DNA of 64,000 nucleotides from the NCBI RefSeq assembly GCF_036194065.1, contig NZ_CP108097.1, forward strand, positions 124,001 to 188,000, given 5' to 3'. A program made the translations under genes and the position numbers. Origin of the DNA: Streptomyces sp. NBC_00239. Its GTDB lineage: Bacteria > Actinomycetota > Actinomycetes > Streptomycetales > Streptomycetaceae. Positions 1 through 8,286 of the stretch are shown here, in pieces. Numbering within the stretch: the first letter of the stretch is position 1; every line of letters begins with the position of its first letter. The notes beneath the pieces are model-generated. The model saw only the letters and a list, made by a program, of their open reading frames with translations, did no database searches and was not told the DNA's origin.

Positions 1-2362
1 CCGGGCCGAGCACGTAGGCGCGCATGTTGCCCAGCGGGGTGCCGATGGGGGCGACGTCGCCCTCCGTCCACTCCTGGGACGCCGCGAGGGAGAAGGTGGT
101 GGCGTAGAAGCTCTCGCTCTGGCCGTAGGAGTTGACGATCTGCACGTCGGGCAGGACCTCGCGGACCTGGCGCACCAGCCGGGCCGGGAGCACGTCGCCC
201 GCGAACACGATGGCGCGCACGTCGGTCGCCTTGTGCAGGTGCGGGACCAGCTCGCCGAGCACCGAGGGGACACCGCTGATGATCTGGCCGTCCCAGCCGT
301 CGCGCTCGGCGAGCGCCAGCGCGTTGGCGACGATCTCGGCCGTGCCGCCGGTGGACAGCGTGGTCAGCAGCTCGAAGACCGAGACGTCGAAGTTCACGGA
401 GGTGCCGGCCAGCATCCGCCAGCCGGTCGGGACGTCGAGGACGCGCACCAGTTCCTGCACGCCGTTGACGAGGTTGCGGTGGGTGATCGCCGCGCCCTTG
501 GGCTTGCCCGTGGAGCCGGACGTGTACATCACGTACGCGAGGTTGTCCGGGCTCAGCGGCGCGATGCGGCCCGCGTCGTCCAGCGCGCCCTCGGAGGCGT
601 CCCAGTCCGCACTGAGGTCGAGGTTGACGCTCGCCATGTCGTTCGGCGGCAGGTCGGCCAGCGTCGCGGTGTCGGTGACCACGAACCGCGGGCGGGCCTC
701 GGACAGCACGGTCTGCGCCCGGCCGGCGAGGTACTGCGGGTCCATCGGGACGTAGCCGGCACCGGACTTGAGGATGCCGAGCAGGCCGACGACCAGGTTC
801 TCGGTGCGCGGCAGCGCCAGCACCACGAGGTCCTCGGGACCGGCGCCCCGGCGCACGAGCTCCCGCGCGACGGCGTTCGCCCGGTCGTCGAGCTCCCGGT
901 AGGTCAGCGTCCGGCCGTCGCACTCGATCGCCGGGGCGTCCGGGGTACGGGCCACCTGGCCCTCGAACAGCTCCGGGACGGTCAGCTCGGGCACGGTGGT
1001 GGCGCTGTCGTTGAACTCGACGAGCAGGCGCGTGCGCTCGGCGGCGTCGAGCACGTCGATGCCGCTGATGTCGCGCGCGGAGTCGGCCACGAGCTCGCCG
1101 AGGACGCGCACGAACCGGTCCGCGAGGGACTCGACCGTGCCGCGGTCGAACAGGTCGGTGGCGTACTCCAGACGGACGCCCGCCCCGCCCGAGGCGTCCG
1201 GGATCATGTTGAAGAACAGCTCGAACTTCGCCGTGTGGGTCTCGAGCGTCTCGGACTCGATGCCGAGGCCGGCGAACTCCATCTCGCCCACCGGCTCCTG
1301 CCAGGCGAGCATCACCTGGAAGAACGGGTGGTAGGCGGTGGACCGGTCCGGGTTGAGGAGCTCCACCAGGCGCTCGAACGGCATGTCCTGGTTGTCGTAC
1401 GCGCCCAGGGCGCGGTCGCGCACCCGGTCGAGCAGCTCCAGGAACGTGGGGTTCCCGGAGAGGTCGACGCGCAGCACCCAGGTGTTGACGAAGAAGCCGA
1501 CGAGGTCGCGCAGTTCCTCGTCGGTGCGGCCGGCGATCGGCGCGCCGATCGGCACGTCGTCGCCGCAGCCGAGGTGGTGCAGGAGCACGGCCAGCGCCGA
1601 GTGCATCACCATGGACACGGTGATGTCCCGCTCGCCGGCGAGCTTCTCCACGGCCGCGAGCAGCTCGGGCTCGATCCGGAACTGGACCAGGTCGCCGTCG
1701 GAGCTGGTGCGCTTGGGACGCGGCCGGTCCGTCGGCAGGGCCAGCGGCTGCGCCATGTCGGCCAGCGCCTCGCGCCAGTACTCCAGCTGCCGGGAGGCCA
1801 GGCTCTCCGGGTCGGACTCGTCGCCGAGCACGTCCTGCTGCCACAGCGTGTAGTCGGCGTACTGCACGGGGAGCGGCTCCCACACCGGGGCGCCGCCCTC
1901 CTTGCGGGCCGAGTACGCCGTGCTCAGGTCGCGCAGCAGCGGCCCGAGGGACTCGCCGTCCAGCGCGATGTGGTGCACCACGAGGACGAGGGTGTGGTCG
2001 AGCGTGCCGGTCTTCACCAGCGTGGCGCGGATCGGCACGTCGTGGGCGAGGTCGAAGGTCTCGACGGCCGCGTCTCCGACGGCCGCGGCCCGCTTCTCCT
2101 CCGTGACCTCGACGACCGGCAGGCCGAACACCTTCTGCGCGGACGGCAGCACCTCCTGGTGCGGGACGCCGTCGTTGTCCTCGACGATGACCGTACGGAG
2201 GACCTCGTGCCTGTCGATGACGTCGTGGAGCGCTGACTCCAGCGCACCCACGTTGAGCTCACCGGTCAGCCGAAGGGCGAACGCGCCGTTGTAGGTCGGC
2301 GAAGGGCCTTCGAACCGGTCCACGAACCACAGGCGGCGCTGCGCGAACGACAACGGGATCAT
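1..2362 (-). CDS. NRPS, first C-A module (partial; continues left of the window)
   Basis: This is the N-terminal part of a nonribosomal peptide synthetase and is cut by the window edge. The protein opens with MIPLSFAQRRLWFVD, the C1 core of a condensation domain, and carries HHIALDGES, the HHxxxDG motif. An adenylation domain follows, with YTSGSTGKPKG (A3). Aligned to PheA, the visible specificity positions are D-V-F-S-V-A-S-Y-A; the terminal Lys lies outside the window. I recall DVFSVASYAK as the code of piperazate-activating domains, which fits the ornithine hydroxylase and KtzT-like genes here. The start at 2362 has a clear ribosome site (GGAG, about 7 bases upstream). The gene is last in a leftward operon after the FAD enzyme, with a 40-bp gap. 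Starting with a C domain suggests that it accepts an upstream acyl or aminoacyl carrier, possibly the free carrier protein at 3849-4100. Confidence 0.93.
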   Translation of the reverse strand, partial: MIPLSFAQRRLWFVDRFEGPSPTYNGAFALRLTGELNVGALESALHDVIDRHEVLRTVIVEDNDGVPHQEVLPSAQKVFGLPVVEVTEEKRAAAVGDAAVETFDLAHDVPIRATLVKTGTLDHTLVLVVHHIALDGESLGPLLRDLSTAYSARKEGGAPVWEPLPVQYADYTLWQQDVLGDESDPESLASRQLEYWREALADMAQPLALPTDRPRPKRTSSDGDLVQFRIEPELLAAVEKLAGERDITVSMVMHSALAVLLHHLGCGDDVPIGAPIAGRTDEELRDLVGFFVNTWVLRVDLSGNPTFLELLDRVRDRALGAYDNQDMPFERLVELLNPDRSTAYHPFFQVMLAWQEPVGEMEFAGLGIESETLETHTAKFELFFNMIPDASGGAGVRLEYATDLFDRGTVESLADRFVRVLGELVADSARDISGIDVLDAAERTRLLVEFNDSATTVPELTVPELFEGQVARTPDAPAIECDGRTLTYRELDDRANAVARELVRRGAGPEDLVVLALPRTENLVVGLLGILKSGAGYVPMDPQYLAGRAQTVLSEARPRFVVTDTATLADLPPNDMASVNLDLSADWDASEGALDDAGRIAPLSPDNLAYVMYTSGSTGKPKGAAITHRNLVNGVQELVRVLDVPTGWRMLAGTSVNFDVSVFELLTTLSTGGTAEIVANALALAERDGWDGQIISGVPSVLGELVPHLHKATDVRAIVFAGDVLPARLVRQVREVLPDVQIVNSYGQSESFYATTFSLAASQEWTEGDVAPIGTPLGNMRAYVLGP

Positions 2363-2402
2363 TGTGTCTCCAAATCGGCGGAACCAGTGAGCGAGTCGTC
2401 AC

Positions 2403-3590
2403 TCAGCTCTGGTCGAGCAGGGTCAGAAGTTCGTCGTTGTAGAAGTCGTCGATGGAGCAGGCACCCGACAGGGTCGAGAAGTACCGGTCGATGTGCTCCT
2501 GGTGGCCGACCAGCTTCTGCAGCATCTCCACGCGGCCCTCGGGCTTGAGCTCGGCCACGTTGAGCGCGCCCTGGTAGTGGTTGAGGGTCGCGCCGCCGAG
2601 GTCGTCCTCGTAGCGCCGCAGCGCCGAGTTGAGCGCGGCGTCCTCGTGCAGGTTGGCCCCGATGTGGTCGGTGAGCGACTGGGCCTGGACGAAGGCCTCG
2701 GTGATGCCGCGGGCGGTGATGGAGTCCTTGTGGGTCACCGAGTCGCCGACGAGCACCCAGCCGGGGCCGTAGGCCTTGCGGAAGTAGTTCTCCTGGTGGC
2801 CGGTGCCGTAGAGCTGCTCGACGCGCTCGCCCTCCTGCATGCGCTCGTAGAGCTCGGGCGCCGTGGAGCGGAAGGCCTCCAGGTAGAAGTCCTCGACCGA
2901 CTTGCGGACCTGGCCGTAGTCCTGCTGCGGGAAGTAGGACATCAGCAGCGTGAGGTTGTCGTTGGTCGGCAGGACGCCGATCCACTGCCCCGGCCGCTCG
3001 TACAGCTCGAAGTGGGACGGGACGCCGGCCCAGTAGCTGTAGTAGGTGCAGGTCAGGCGCGGGTGCTCGATGACGTTCTCCGCGCGGACCTTGCGGGCCA
3101 CCAGCGAGCGCATGCCGTCCGCGCCGACGACCAGGCGGGCGCGCTCGGTCGCCTGGGCACCGCCGGGCGTCGTGTACTTGACGCCGACGACCCGGTCGTC
3201 CTCCCAGAGGAGGTCGTTGACCGCGCAGCCCTGCTGGAAGTCCACGCCGGCCGCCACCGCGCCCTCGGCGAGGATCGGGTCGAGCACGTAGCGCCGCGGC
3301 GCGTACGTGGTCGTCAGGCCGTCGATGGGCAGCGAGAAGCCCTCGACGCGGACGCCGGGGCCCGTGTAGCTCTGGCGGGTGATCGGCTGGGCGCCCGACT
3401 CGGCGATCTTCTCCAGCAGCCCCCAGCGGTTGAGCAGCGCCACGCCCTCCATGTGGAGGTAGTGCGAGGACAGCGTGTCCTGAGGGAATTTCGCCTTTTC
3501 CAGGAGCAGCACTCGATAACCCTGCTGCGCGAATAGCATGGCCGTCGGCGACCCCGCACAACGGGCACCGATGACAATCACGTCGTACAT
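2403..3590 (-). CDS. FAD-dependent oxidoreductase (geranylgeranyl reductase/halogenase superfamily)
   Basis: A 395-residue flavoprotein. The N-terminal Rossmann motif is present in a variant form, VIGARCAGSPTAMLF, and the second FAD motif is GWVLVGDSVTHKD. The overall layout is that of p-hydroxybenzoate-hydroxylase-fold enzymes. The Cys and Ser after the first glycines are typical of a group seen in secondary-metabolite clusters and not of primary metabolism. The gene lies between the free carrier protein and the NRPS, so it could oxidise an aminoacyl group held on that carrier; this is inference. A strong ribosome site (GGCGGAGG) precedes the ATG at 3590. Hydroxylation, desaturation and halogenation cannot be told apart by eye. 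I did not see the WxWxIP motif of tryptophan-type halogenases. Confidence 0.85.
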   Translation of the reverse strand: MYDVIVIGARCAGSPTAMLFAQQGYRVLLLEKAKFPQDTLSSHYLHMEGVALLNRWGLLEKIAESGAQPITRQSYTGPGVRVEGFSLPIDGLTTTYAPRRYVLDPILAEGAVAAGVDFQQGCAVNDLLWEDDRVVGVKYTTPGGAQATERARLVVGADGMRSLVARKVRAENVIEHPRLTCTYYSYWAGVPSHFELYERPGQWIGVLPTNDNLTLLMSYFPQQDYGQVRKSVEDFYLEAFRSTAPELYERMQEGERVEQLYGTGHQENYFRKAYGPGWVLVGDSVTHKDSITARGITEAFVQAQSLTDHIGANLHEDAALNSALRRYEDDLGGATLNHYQGALNVAELKPEGRVEMLQKLVGHQEHIDRYFSTLSGACSIDDFYNDELLTLLDQS

Positions 3591-3775
3591 GGCGCCTCCG
3601 CCTCTCTTATCCAGGTTGTTTTTTGACGCAACGCGGCCGCACCCGGAAAAGCCGGTGTGATTGAGCGCGCTATCGACGCAGCGGACGAATTACCGCTGCG
3701 GAGCATGAAAGTGATGCTAGCGATTCGAACTGGCGGAATACATAGAGCCAGTGGGAGAAGCGCACGCCGACCCCG

Positions 3776-3803
3776 TGCCGTGTCTCGCCGGCGAGACACG
3801 GCA
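3776..3803. promoter_or_regulatory. 28-bp perfect palindrome, LmbU-type operator candidate
   Basis: A perfect 14+14 inverted repeat centred on CTCGCCGGCGAG lies in the 258-bp gap between the carrier-protein gene and the FAD-enzyme gene. Its central CGCCGGCG equals, as I recall, the core bound by LmbU of Streptomyces lincolnensis, and two LmbU-family genes are in this locus. The inner 18 bp fit the pattern TGTCyyGyCGrCrrGACA, which recurs at 17126, 18927 and 20917. It could instead act as a transcript hairpin attenuating read-through to the FAD enzyme and NRPS. Confidence 0.7.
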
Positions 3804-3848
3804 GGGCGCCGACCGGCCCGAAGACCGGGCCTGAAGCTGAATCCGGAG

Positions 3849-4100
3849 CTACTGGGCCGGTACGCCCAGGGACTCGATGTACGCCGAGATCGACGCCACC
3901 GTCGGGTTGAGGAACATCTGGTCCATGGGGACCTCGACGTCCAGCTCGTCCATATAGGCGCCCTGAATCCTGACCATGATCAGGGACTGGCCGCCCAGGG
4001 CGAAGAAGTCGTGGTCAACCGAAATTTCGTCGTTCTCGAGTTCACGGCGCCAGATGGCGAGCACGCGGTCGGCAATCATCACAGTCCTCTCGTTTGTCAT
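3849..4100 (-). CDS. Free-standing peptidyl carrier protein
   Basis: A small acidic protein of about 83 residues with the phosphopantetheine site FFALGGQSLIMVRIQ, where Ser is the attachment residue. Length and helix pattern match stand-alone PCP/ACP domains. It sits 13 bp after the adenylation gene, and the two almost certainly act as a pair that loads one amino acid in trans. The start is ambiguous. ATG 4100 begins MTNERTVMIADRV, but the ATG at 4079 has a better ribosome site (GAGAGGA, 5 bases upstream) and would give about 76 residues, still a full carrier domain. Its loaded substrate may be modified by the FAD enzyme encoded next and then passed to the C domain of the NRPS. Confidence 0.93.
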   Translation of the reverse strand: MTNERTVMIADRVLAIWRRELENDEISVDHDFFALGGQSLIMVRIQGAYMDELDVEVPMDQMFLNPTVASISAYIESLGVPAQ

Positions 4101-4113
4101 CAAGGCCCGTCGA

Positions 4114-5697
4114 CTATGCCGCGGTGCCGCTGGTGGCGTACTGCCGGCTGCTCTCGGCGGCCAGTGCCGCGCGGTCCACTTTCCCGTTCGGGCTGAGCGG
4201 AATGACCGGGATGTTCGTGAACCGGGCCGGCACCATGTTCCGCGGCAGCGTCTCCAGCAGCCCGGCGCGCAGGTCGTTCTCGGCGAGGTCCTCCCCGGCC
4301 GGGACGATGAAGGCGCTCAGCTCGGCCTCGCCGGAGTCGGTGTACGTGACCACCACGGCGGCCTCGCGGACCCCGTCCAGCCGGGCGAGCGCGCGCTCGA
4401 TGTCGTTGGGGTCGATGCGCATGCCGCGCACCTTCACCTGGGAGTCGATCCGGCCGAGGACGATGAGCTCGCCGGCTTCGTTCACGTGGCCGCGGTCGCC
4501 CGTGCGGTAGGCGCGCAGCGGCTCCCCGTCGACCTCGATCGTCGTGAACTTGGCGTTCTCGGGACCGTTGTTGAGGTAGCCGGCGCCGACGCTGGCCCCG
4601 GAGATGTAGATCTCGCCCGGCTCGCCCGGCGCGACACCGCGCAGCTCCTCGTCGAGGAGGTGGACGCCGGTGTTGTAGGCCGGCGTGCCGACGGGCGGGA
4701 CGGCCTGCTCGCCGGGCCGGTGGTTCGCGAGGTCGTACGAGGTCGCGACGTCCGTGCACTCGGCGACGCCGTACTGGTGCAGGAGGGTGCAGGTGTTGCC
4801 CTCGCGCCGCATCCAGTCCGTGAGCCGTTCGGCCTTGAGGGCCTCGCCGCCGAAGAGGACGTAGTCGAGCTTGGTGAGCGCGTCGCCGCGGCGCGCGGTC
4901 TCCCAGTCGACGAGGAGGTAGAGGGTGCTGGAGGCGCAGTGCACCACGCGGATGCCGCGCTCGCTCAGCAGGCGGTAGGCCATCATGGCGTCGAAGTTGC
5001 GGCTCGCCATCAGGTTCTGGGTGGCGCCGCAGAACAGCGGCGTCATCAGGCTGCGCTGCGAGAGGTCGAACCCGAACGCGCTGACGACCAGGTGGTTCGA
5101 CTCGCCGGTCAGGCCGTACTCGACCGTCAGCCAGTTCATCAGGTTGAACCAGCCCTCGTGCCGCACCGCGGTCAGCTTCGGCGTGCCGGTGGACCCGGAC
5201 GTGAAGACCGCGTAGCAGATGTCGTCGCCGGTGACGGCGACGTCGGGGCGGGCCGCCGGGAGGGCGGCGAGCTCGTCGGCGAGCTGCTGGAGGTCGACGG
5301 CCTCGGCCTTCGCCGACTCGACCATCGCGGCCGTCGCGGGCGAGGCCACGATCAGGGCGAGGTCGGGCACCTGGCCCAGCAGCAGCTCCAGGCGCGCCGT
5401 CGGGTAGGCCGGGTCGAAGGGGACGTAGGCCGCGCCGGCCTTCAGGGTGCCGAGGATGGCGACCAGCATGTCGATCGAGTAGTCGAGGCAGACGCCGACC
5501 TTCGCGCCGCGGCCGTGTCCGCGCGCGGCGAGGAAGTGGGCGAAACGATTCGCCTTGACGTCCAGCTCCGCGTACGTCACCTCCTGGCCGGCCCAGAAGA
5601 CGGCGACGGCGTCGGGAGTGGCGTCCACGTTCGCCTCGAACTTCCGGTGGACGACGGGCGCCGCGGGCAGGGCGACCCGCTTTCCCTGAAGGATCAT
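4114..5697 (-). CDS. Stand-alone NRPS adenylation enzyme
   Basis: A 527-residue single-domain amino acid adenylation enzyme. Core motifs in order are LKAGAAYVPFDP (A2), FTSGSTGTPKLTAVRH (A3), SAFGFDLSQRSLMTPL (A4), QYGVAECT (A5), YRTGDRG (A7), GRIDSQVKVRGMRIDPNDIE (A8) and NGKVDR (A10, with the catalytic Lys). Aligned to PheA, the pocket reads D-L-R-H-L-G-Q-D-V, which I cannot match to a known substrate. It differs from the proline code (DLLYLALVCK, from memory) of pyrrole-forming enzymes. The start is set at ATG 5697 with GGAG 7 bases upstream; an in-frame TTG just before it is less likely. It is followed at once by its carrier protein and preceded by an LmbU-type regulator. Confidence 0.93.
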   Translation of the reverse strand: MILQGKRVALPAAPVVHRKFEANVDATPDAVAVFWAGQEVTYAELDVKANRFAHFLAARGHGRGAKVGVCLDYSIDMLVAILGTLKAGAAYVPFDPAYPTARLELLLGQVPDLALIVASPATAAMVESAKAEAVDLQQLADELAALPAARPDVAVTGDDICYAVFTSGSTGTPKLTAVRHEGWFNLMNWLTVEYGLTGESNHLVVSAFGFDLSQRSLMTPLFCGATQNLMASRNFDAMMAYRLLSERGIRVVHCASSTLYLLVDWETARRGDALTKLDYVLFGGEALKAERLTDWMRREGNTCTLLHQYGVAECTDVATSYDLANHRPGEQAVPPVGTPAYNTGVHLLDEELRGVAPGEPGEIYISGASVGAGYLNNGPENAKFTTIEVDGEPLRAYRTGDRGHVNEAGELIVLGRIDSQVKVRGMRIDPNDIERALARLDGVREAAVVVTYTDSGEAELSAFIVPAGEDLAENDLRAGLLETLPRNMVPARFTNIPVIPLSPNGKVDRAALAAESSRQYATSGTAA

Positions 5698-5791
5698 CAA
5701 CTGACTCCGATGTGAGAGGTGTCCGGTCGGACGAGGGCCGGCGAGCCACGGCGAACGGGCGTCGGGGCCGGCGCGTTCGGGCGATGCGCCC

Positions 5792-6553
5792 CTAGGCGGT
5801 CTTGCGGTCGGCGGCTTCCGGCTGCCCGGCGGTTCCCCGCTCGGCGGCCTCGAGCACCCGGGCCACCCACTGGTCCAGGGGCAGGCCGTTGGCGGCAGCC
5901 GTCTTCGCGAGGTACTCCAGCCGGCCCGCGGGCAGCTCGATGGTCAGCTTGGCGACCTTCTGCTGACGCTTGTGGGCGGCGGCCGAGTCGGCCAGCCGCG
6001 GCACGTCCTGCTGCTCGTCGCCGCCCGCGGTGAGCTCGGCCTTGTCGCTCTGGACGGCCAGGCTGGCGCGGACCGACCGGCGCAGTTCGTTGCGCGACCA
6101 CTTCTGCTGCTCGGCCTTGCGCAGCCAGTACTCCTGCTCCGGCGGCGCCAGACGGGCCACCTCGGCGTGGTGGGCGAAGCTGAGGCTGTCGCGCCTGCGG
6201 TGGTGCTCGAAACGCCGGGCCACCCACGAGTAGTTGCGCAGGGTCTGGTAGTCGAGCCCGGTGCGCTCGATCGCCTCCTTGTACCGCCGCCACCCGTACG
6301 TGGCCTCGCCGTAGTTCATCCAGTCGGCGAGCCACCACACCGAGGAGTTCGCGAGCTCGCGCAGATTGGTCCCGATCTGCTCCCAGGACCGCTCCGACAG
6401 GTTCTGCGGGAGGATCATCCCCGACTTCTGCACCTTGGCTTGTGACCCCACGAAGGACAGGACCACATCGCGTTGCGCGGGCTCGGCGCTGCCGGCAACC
6501 GGCCTCGCCTTGTAACTGCTCGCGGTCCTCACAGCGCCGCTCACAACCTTCAT
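5792..6553 (-). CDS. LmbU-family transcriptional regulator 1
   Basis: A 253-residue protein with the LmbU-family signature: WWLADWMNYGEATYG, DYQTLRNYSWVARRF and RRRDSLSFAHHAEVARL, then a basic helix region (WSRNELRRSVR). LmbU is a cluster-situated activator of lincomycin biosynthesis with an unusual DNA-binding region. A second member is at 17323-18123, and the two share the core from the WW to the HHAE block. The gene lies between an MbtH gene and the adenylation gene in one leftward operon, so it probably feeds back on the operon that encodes it. ATG 6553 is very close to the GGGGAG ribosome site; the in-frame GTG at 6544 is a realistic alternative start. Candidate operators are the palindromes at 3776, 17126, 18927 and 20917. 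Confidence 0.85.
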   Translation of the reverse strand: MKVVSGAVRTASSYKARPVAGSAEPAQRDVVLSFVGSQAKVQKSGMILPQNLSERSWEQIGTNLRELANSSVWWLADWMNYGEATYGWRRYKEAIERTGLDYQTLRNYSWVARRFEHHRRRDSLSFAHHAEVARLAPPEQEYWLRKAEQQKWSRNELRRSVRASLAVQSDKAELTAGGDEQQDVPRLADSAAAHKRQQKVAKLTIELPAGRLEYLAKTAAANGLPLDQWVARVLEAAERGTAGQPEAADRKTA

Positions 6554-6658
6554 CTCCCCACTCAGATGGTTTGCCTGGGCGTAACACCGATCACTGCGCC
6601 GGGCACCCGGGCGGCGTCACCGTCGTCCCGCTGCGGCCGGCGCGCCCCCGAGAGGCGT

Positions 6659-6874
6659 TCAGCCCGCCGCGAGGGCCTCGCGCAGGCTCTTGGGGCGCAG
6701 GTCGGTCCAGTTCTTCTCGACGTACTCCAGGCACTCGGCCCGGCCCGCCTCGCCGAAGACGACCCGCCAGCCGGCGGGCACCTCGGCGAACACCGGCCAC
6801 AGGGAGTGGTGGTCCTCGTCGTTGACGACAACGACGAAGCGGCCGTCCTGGTCGTCGAAGGGGTTCGTGCTCAA
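6659..6874 (-). CDS. MbtH-like NRPS chaperone 1
   Basis: A 71-residue MbtH protein: NPFDDQDG at the N-terminus, [18 protein letters not shown], then [11 protein letters not shown]. Such proteins bind adenylation domains and make them soluble or active. The only workable start is TTG 6874, preceded by an AAGGA ribosome site; no ATG gives the family N-terminus. It is the first gene of the leftward NRPS operon, downstream of the SARP box at 7107-7135. A second MbtH protein of the same length is at 20536-20751. Confidence 0.95.
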   Translation of the reverse strand: MSTNPFDDQDGRFVVVVNDEDHHSLWPVFAEVPAGWRVVFGEAGRAECLEYVEKNWTDLRPKSLREALAAG

Positions 6875-7091
6875 CGGGCACCGTCCTTAGCTGTCATGAG
6901 GTGACTCGGGGTGGGAAATCGCCGGGAGACCGGCTGCCTCGCGTTCCTGGGATGAGGAACGGACGGCAGCCGATCGGCCCGTTCCCTGACCGCTCCGGTT
7001 CGAGCGGCGGTGCGCGACCCTCGCCTTCTGGGCCGGGCCGCATGTGGTCGTACGGGCTTGGCTGACCGTGTTGCCAGTGGCCGACTCGCCC

Positions 7092-7135
7092 ACTGTAACC
7101 ACGCCCCTTTTGAGGCCCGGTCAAGATCCACTCAA
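7092..7135 (-). promoter_or_regulatory. SARP box and -10 of the NRPS operon promoter
   Basis: Read on the minus strand, three heptamers TTGAGTG, TTGACCG and TCAAAAG are each separated by 4 bases (11-bp period, 7107-7135). Nine bases later follows TACAGT, a good -10 (7092-7097). This layout, tandem heptamers on one helix face about 8 bp before the -10, is the known arrangement for OmpR-type SARP activators. It points toward the MbtH-LmbU-A-PCP-FAD-NRPS operon. Confidence 0.72.
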
Positions 7136-7271
7136 GGAGCGGGCGGGCCCCCGGCCACGGCCGCGCGCACCCGCGCCCGGGCCGGCCACCGAACCCACCG
7201 GACCCCGAACAACCCACTCTGACCAGCCACTTCACCCAGCACCCGCGGGCCACGGGCCGCGCCACCGCCGG

Positions 7272-7410
7272 TCGCGGACCGCTCGAGAACCACACGGGAT
7301 CCGGCACAGCCGCACCCGGGGTTTCAGGACACCTCCCCGACGCCCGCCCGCCCGCATCCCCGTGTCCGGCCCCCGCCGTCCGCGCCGCACGGCCGAGGCC
7401 CGCTCGAGAA
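7272..7410 (+). promoter_or_regulatory. Weak SARP-like repeats upstream of the thioesterase-SARP operon
   Basis: TCGCGGA and TCGAGAA lie 11 bp apart at 7272-7289; CCGAGGC and TCGAGAA lie 11 bp apart at 7393-7410. The TCGAGAA copies are 121 bp apart, exactly 11 periods. No good -10 follows at the right distance, so direct SARP autoregulation here is only a possibility. Confidence 0.35.
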
Positions 7411-7507
7411 CCGCCACACCACCGGTGGAGACCGCCTGGGGCCCGCACCCGGCCGGCCGGCGACCGTTCTATCGTCCGAGGATGCGCGGCCCGACCGAGG
7501 GAGAGAG

Positions 7508-8254
7508 ATGTACGGCACCCCACCTGCCTTGCGCCTGTTCGTCCTGCACCACGCGGGGGGCTCACACCTGCTGTACCGCCACTGGCCGGCCGGGCTCCCC
7601 GACACGTGGGACGTGCGGCTGCTCGACGCCCCGGGCCACGGCCTCCTCCTCGACACCCCGCTGATCGCGGACGCCGGCCGCCTCGCCGACTTCCTGCTGA
7701 GCAGCATCGAGGACGACCTGACCTGCCCGTACGCCTTCTTCGGGCACAGCATGGGCGCCCTGGTGACGTACGAGATCACCCGGCGGATCGTCGACCGGGG
7801 CCTGCCGCTGCCGGTGTGGATCGGTGTCTCGGCACGCACCGCGCCGCAGGTGCCGGGGGCCCGCGACCCGTACCACGTACTGCCCGACGACCAGCTGCGC
7901 CTGCGGCTGAAGGAGCTCGGCGGCACACCGGACGGGGTCTTCGACGACCCCGACCTGTGGACCCTGTTCGCCCCGGTCATCCGGGCCGACCTGAGCCTGG
8001 TGGAGAACTGGCGGCCGGCCCCCGACGCCGCCCCGCTGCCCGTGGCACTGTCCGCCTACGCGGGTCGCGAGGACCTCGGCGCCTCACCCGAGCGGATGGC
8101 CGGCTGGGAAGAGCACAGCGAGCACTTCCTGGGCCTGCGCGTCTTCGACGGCGGCCACTTCTACTTCCTGGACGATCCCGGTCCGGTGCTGCGCCAGATC
8201 GAACACGACGCGACCGCGGCACTCGACGCGGCCGGCGCGACGCGCTCCTCCTGA
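7508..8254 (+). CDS. Type II thioesterase (NRPS/PKS editing)
   Basis: A 248-residue alpha/beta hydrolase of the external thioesterase family. It opens with LRLFVLHHAGGSHLLYRHW, has the nucleophile elbow FFGHSMGALVTYE (GxSxG) and the late catalytic His in FDGGHFYFLDD. Enzymes of this type clear stalled or misprimed acyl groups from carrier domains. ATG 7508 has a GAGGGAGAG ribosome site. It lies 32 bp before the SARP gene and is likely co-transcribed with it. A second thioesterase of this type, at 25175, opens the polyketide block, so each block has its own. Confidence 0.93.
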   Translation: MYGTPPALRLFVLHHAGGSHLLYRHWPAGLPDTWDVRLLDAPGHGLLLDTPLIADAGRLADFLLSSIEDDLTCPYAFFGHSMGALVTYEITRRIVDRGLPLPVWIGVSARTAPQVPGARDPYHVLPDDQLRLRLKELGGTPDGVFDDPDLWTLFAPVIRADLSLVENWRPAPDAAPLPVALSAYAGREDLGASPERMAGWEEHSEHFLGLRVFDGGHFYFLDDPGPVLRQIEHDATAALDAAGATRSS

Positions 8255-8286
8255 ACCTGAGTTCCCAGCCTGCGTGAGGGGAAGAG

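Larger units (their letters stand above)
6875..7507. other. Divergent regulatory region, no gene
   Basis: This 633-bp gap separates the leftward MbtH operon from the rightward thioesterase-SARP operon. It holds a strong SARP-type array on the minus strand (7107-7135) and a repeated CCGCTCGAGAACC at 7279 and 7400. A possible -10 element, TATCGT at 7470, lies upstream of the thioesterase gene. Open frames here have no family features. Confidence 0.75.

Noticed and set aside
233..2236. Long rightward open frame opposite the NRPS gene
   Set aside because: It is the complement shadow of the NRPS: rich in Arg, Gly and Val, with no family motifs. The minus-strand C and A core motifs are unambiguous. 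The same holds for long shadows at 50478-54260, 30976-32400 and 61041-62885.
4114..5697. Proline adenylation and pyrrole-2-carboxyl formation (RedM/PltF type)
   Set aside because: The motif FDLSQ is reminiscent of that clade, but the pocket residues differ from the proline code, and the only small acyl-CoA-dehydrogenase gene is 53 kb away in another operon.
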